DNA of 7,429 nt from an uncultured Eubacterium sp. (GTDB taxonomy: Bacteria > Bacillota > Clostridia > Lachnospirales > Lachnospiraceae). The stretch covers positions 1 to 7,429 of the forward strand of contig CAJOQF010000176.1 of assembly GCA_905236295.1 (NCBI GenBank). Reading direction: 5' to 3'. The stretch's first letter is position 1. Each line of letters begins with the position of its first letter. A program made the position numbers and the translations under genes. Positions 4,933 to 7,429 of this stretch are shown here, piece by piece. The notes below the pieces were generated by a model. It had not been told where the DNA came from and searched no databases. It saw nothing but the letters and a program-made list of their open reading frames with translations.

Positions 4933-6909
4933 TTAGATATAGTCGAGCAGTTTAGTCTGATTGAGCTTTCCGGCTGCCTGCAGCGACGCTTGGTAAGCGG
5001 TGTACTGAGCAGTGTAGTCGATGATAATGTCTGAAAGCTCTCTGTCCTCGTTCGTCGACTTGAGTTCCTCGACCGTCGCCTTCTGCTCTGTCATTCTTGA
5101 CTTTGTAAGAGAGAGTCTCGCACCTCTGTTTCCAAGCTCTGTTATCTGGGTGTTCAAGGTCTTCATGTACTCTTTGAAATTGCCCACTCCCTTCTCAAAG
5201 AGGGTCTGCATTCTCTCATCATAGTAATCAGCCTCTTTTTGCGCTGCCGCTATCCAGAGCTTGAGATTTTCCTGCGATGTCGCATCCTGGTACTGATCTT
5301 CACCGAGCATTGTCGTGAGCTTTTTCACCTTCTCGTGCGCATCTATTGTATTCTGAACCACATTTGCCAGCTCATCAACGTCGCGACCTATATCTGCGTT
5401 AAATACATTGCTCGCCTCGACATTTATCGCCATCGTCTGATTTGAGGAAACCATGTAGTTGATCTCCTGCACTTCCTTCTTGTAATTGATGGACTTCTTT
5501 GTATCGTTGTCTGTACGTGTGCAGTCGAAATACATCTCCGGACGAAGCTCACCGGTCTCAAAGCTTGTCTTCTGATAGAATGCCTGAACCGTTGCCTTGG
5601 TCTCCTTTAGGCGGTCAGCCACGTCCTTTCCAAACACCAGCTCTCCCGTATCCTTTACAAGGTAAACCGTATCTCTCGGCACATTGTAATCGTTCTTCTC
5701 CCAATCCGTAAGCGAGATGTTCTCTACCTTGACTACAACAGATGAATCTGTATACTGCCCGTTTTCGACCTTGCCATCTTTAATAGCTGTCTCAAAAGCT
5801 CCGCTTGTGGTTGGGGTTATTTTTCCCGTGCCCGAGTCATAACTAAAATCCGATCCTTGCGTTGCTGTCACTGTAGTTCCGGAGGCATTTACGTATGTAA
5901 ATTTCAAAGATTCCGGATACTGACCTGTCGAATCTTTAAGGTTTTCCGGAAGATTAAAGGTTCCATCACTGTTTTCGACAAGAGAGTTTATATCAAACGC
6001 CCGGTCAGTAACTTCGTATGTAAGTCCCTGCAGATCCATATATGCAGGTTCTCCGTCTGCAAATGTAACGCCGTCGACCTGTATCACCACACCGCTACTC
6101 TTTGCGTTATTCTCCTCGGTTGCGATCTTTGTAGTAGCGTCATACTGATAATTATTACCATTCTTCGCTATCATCCTGTACTGGGTACAATCTTTACTCT
6201 CAAGATGTGTAAGCTCCACACCCTCATACGATAGTCTCAGTCTTGTATTCGTAACGGATGTAGGCATATTTCCATTGTCGGAGGTCGGAATAGACGCGCC
6301 ACCCACAAGATAATCGCCGGTTGTTGTATCTTTATTAGGATTTACTCCGGTCGCTCCTTCATATGTAGTCGGTACAACCACCGGATCGGCAAGGTATGTA
6401 AAATCTTCAAACTTATCGTAAGAAATCGGCTCGGCTATCTCATAGGTATACTTGCTCGTATCTTCCATAAAGGTGAGCGTTGTATCCGTCTTGTATCCGG
6501 TAAACACCGTTCTTCCGGCGTAGTCCGAATTGCCCTCGGCATAGACCTGCTCTCTTAAGGCATTGAGACTGCTAAGGATAGTGCTTCTGTCCTCCTCGTT
6601 CAGCGTATCGGTGGAACCGTTTACACACTGCTTATAAACGTCATCGAGGATGGCATTCATATTTGTGAGCGCTGTCTGTGTCACATCAAGCCATGAGTTG
6701 GCATCCGGAATATTCTTGTCGTTGTACTGTACAACTTCGCTGAAGGTATCGTTTAATCTCAGCGATCTTATGGCCACAACCGGATCCTCCGACGGACGCG
6801 ATATCTTTTTCTGTGTGGACATCTGGGTGTTGTACTTATCCACCTGAACCTTGTTCGCATTTATATTTGATTTTGTATTTGACATTATAATGTTGTTGGT
6901 TATACGCAT
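4933..6909 (-). CDS. flgL: FlgL, hook-filament junction protein 3 (oversized)
   Basis: A 658-residue flagellin-like junction protein, exported by the flagellar type III system and assembled between FlgK and the filament. The N-terminal D0/D1 part is typical: MRITNNIIMSNTKSNIN (1-17), QMSTQKKISRPSEDP (29-43), IPDANSWLDVTQTAL (67-81) and the family block GRTVFTGYKTDTTLTF (132-147). The C-terminal coiled coil ends DYTAQYTAYQASLQAAGKLN (631-650). Residues about 150-500 form a long insert, including FTYVNASGTTVTATQGSDF (337-355) and DTVYLVKDTGELVFGKDV (413-430). Well-studied FlgL proteins are about 300 residues, so this one carries a large surface domain. The ATG at 6909 has GGAGGA seven bases upstream. 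It follows flgK by 59 bases, an operon arrangement. It carries one Cys at 95 and others at 241 and 463. Confidence 0.93.
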   Translation of the reverse strand: MRITNNIIMSNTKSNINANKVQVDKYNTQMSTQKKISRPSEDPVVAIRSLRLNDTFSEVVQYNDKNIPDANSWLDVTQTALTNMNAILDDVYKQCVNGSTDTLNEEDRSTILSSLNALREQVYAEGNSDYAGRTVFTGYKTDTTLTFMEDTSKYTYEIAEPISYDKFEDFTYLADPVVVPTTYEGATGVNPNKDTTTGDYLVGGASIPTSDNGNMPTSVTNTRLRLSYEGVELTHLESKDCTQYRMIAKNGNNYQYDATTKIATEENNAKSSGVVIQVDGVTFADGEPAYMDLQGLTYEVTDRAFDINSLVENSDGTFNLPENLKDSTGQYPESLKFTYVNASGTTVTATQGSDFSYDSGTGKITPTTSGAFETAIKDGKVENGQYTDSSVVVKVENISLTDWEKNDYNVPRDTVYLVKDTGELVFGKDVADRLKETKATVQAFYQKTSFETGELRPEMYFDCTRTDNDTKKSINYKKEVQEINYMVSSNQTMAINVEASNVFNADIGRDVDELANVVQNTIDAHEKVKKLTTMLGEDQYQDATSQENLKLWIAAAQKEADYYDERMQTLFEKGVGNFKEYMKTLNTQITELGNRGARLSLTKSRMTEQKATVEELKSTNEDRELSDIIIDYTAQYTAYQASLQAAGKLNQTKLLDYI

Positions 6910-6968
6910 TTAGATTCCTCCAATATTATGGATGGCTGAGTTGCTTTATGCCACATTTGTCAATCACT

Positions 6969-7429
6969 CTACACTCCTGTATTCAGAATAAGTCTGTCAT
7001 AGATCTCTGTAAGCGTCTGTACAACCTTCGACGAAAGACTGTATGCATTCTGGAATTTTACAAGGTCGAGTGCCTCCTCGTCCTCGTCAACTCCGGAAAT
7101 GGATTTTCTCTGGTTTCCGATCGAGAGCTGCATCGCATCATAGTTTGAAGAAAACAGCTTCGCCTTCTCCGTATCTACCGATGAATCTGTGTACATGCAC
7201 TGCAAAAAGTCCGAAGCTGCGCATCCTCTGTAGAGAATGACATCATCCTTTAACTTCAAGAGCGCCTCTGCTACATCATAGCTGTCGACACCCTGCTGCG
7301 GCTGGGTTGATGTTGAAAAAATATTCGGGTCGCGAATAGATTTATTTGCGACTCTCATATTTGCTGCTGTAAGCAGGTAGTACGAATCGTATGCCGCATT
7401 CTTGCTTCCGTCAGGAAGAGTCTCCTGCG
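6969..7429 (-). CDS. flgK: FlgK, hook-filament junction protein 1 (C-terminal part only)
   Basis: The visible 152 residues are the end of a larger protein that enters from the window edge; its N-terminus is outside, and the frame runs open to base 7429 (QETLPDGSKNAAY...). The C-terminus SGVDEDEEALDLVKFQNAY, then SLSSKVVQTLTEIYDRLI, has the FlgK/HAP1 signature: a D-E-E block before the KFQNAY helix of the terminal D0 domain. SSNYDAMQLSIGNQRKSISG just before it also fits the family. FlgK caps the hook and starts the junction onto which FlgL polymerises. The gene stops with TAG 59 bases before flgL, so the two are co-transcribed. The final residues LNTGV are short and unremarkable. FlgK would normally be 500 or more residues. 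Confidence 0.93.
   Translation of the reverse strand, partial: QETLPDGSKNAAYDSYYLLTAANMRVANKSIRDPNIFSTSTQPQQGVDSYDVAEALLKLKDDVILYRGCAASDFLQCMYTDSSVDTEKAKLFSSNYDAMQLSIGNQRKSISGVDEDEEALDLVKFQNAYSLSSKVVQTLTEIYDRLILNTGV

Overview
The window looks like chromosomal DNA of a motile, low-to-mid GC Gram-positive of the Clostridia, most plausibly a Lachnospiraceae-type organism (Butyrivibrio/Roseburia/Pseudobutyrivibrio-like). The reasons are the order flgK-flgL-fliW-csrA, the FliW/CsrA pair that replaces FliS/CsrD-type control in Firmicutes, strong GGAGG-type ribosome binding sites, TTGAMA-N17-TATAAT-like promoters and a TPP riboswitch with an intrinsic terminator. The genus is inferred from gene order and protein style; no search was run.

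Layout. Right half, minus strand, read right to left: the C-terminal end of flgK (6969-7429, cut by the window edge), a very large flgL (4933-6909), a 499-base non-coding stretch (4434-4932), then fliW (3972-4433) and csrA (3757-3969) under their own promoter. Left part, plus strand: a thiamine-pyrimidine ABC transporter operon thiX-thiY-thiZ (1157-3771), preceded by a consensus promoter, a TPP riboswitch and a terminator. Far left, minus strand again: a very acidic unknown protein (58-795) with a divergent promoter, then the first codons of another gene (1-33).

How it works together. FlgK and FlgL are the two hook-filament junction proteins. FliW and CsrA are the post-transcriptional switch that matches flagellin translation to hook completion. 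The acidic protein and the next gene may continue the motility locus. The thiXYZ operon is a vitamin B1 precursor salvage system, switched off when TPP is abundant. It lies inside the motility locus in the opposite direction, shares a back-to-back promoter region with the acidic-protein gene, and its 3' end overlaps csrA tail to tail.

Most interesting parts: (i) the flgL-fliW spacer, where about 240 bp fold as one long, nearly continuous imperfect palindrome followed by two more hairpins, unlike an ordinary terminator and possibly a mobile repeat or structured RNA; (ii) the 15-bp csrA/thiZ overlap built on a perfect 9-bp inverted repeat, so both proteins end in ILKxL; (iii) the acidic protein with a SHOCT-like segment and FlgM-like short motifs; (iv) the oversized FlgL. 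I see no CRISPR array, tRNA, rRNA, transposase or phage gene.
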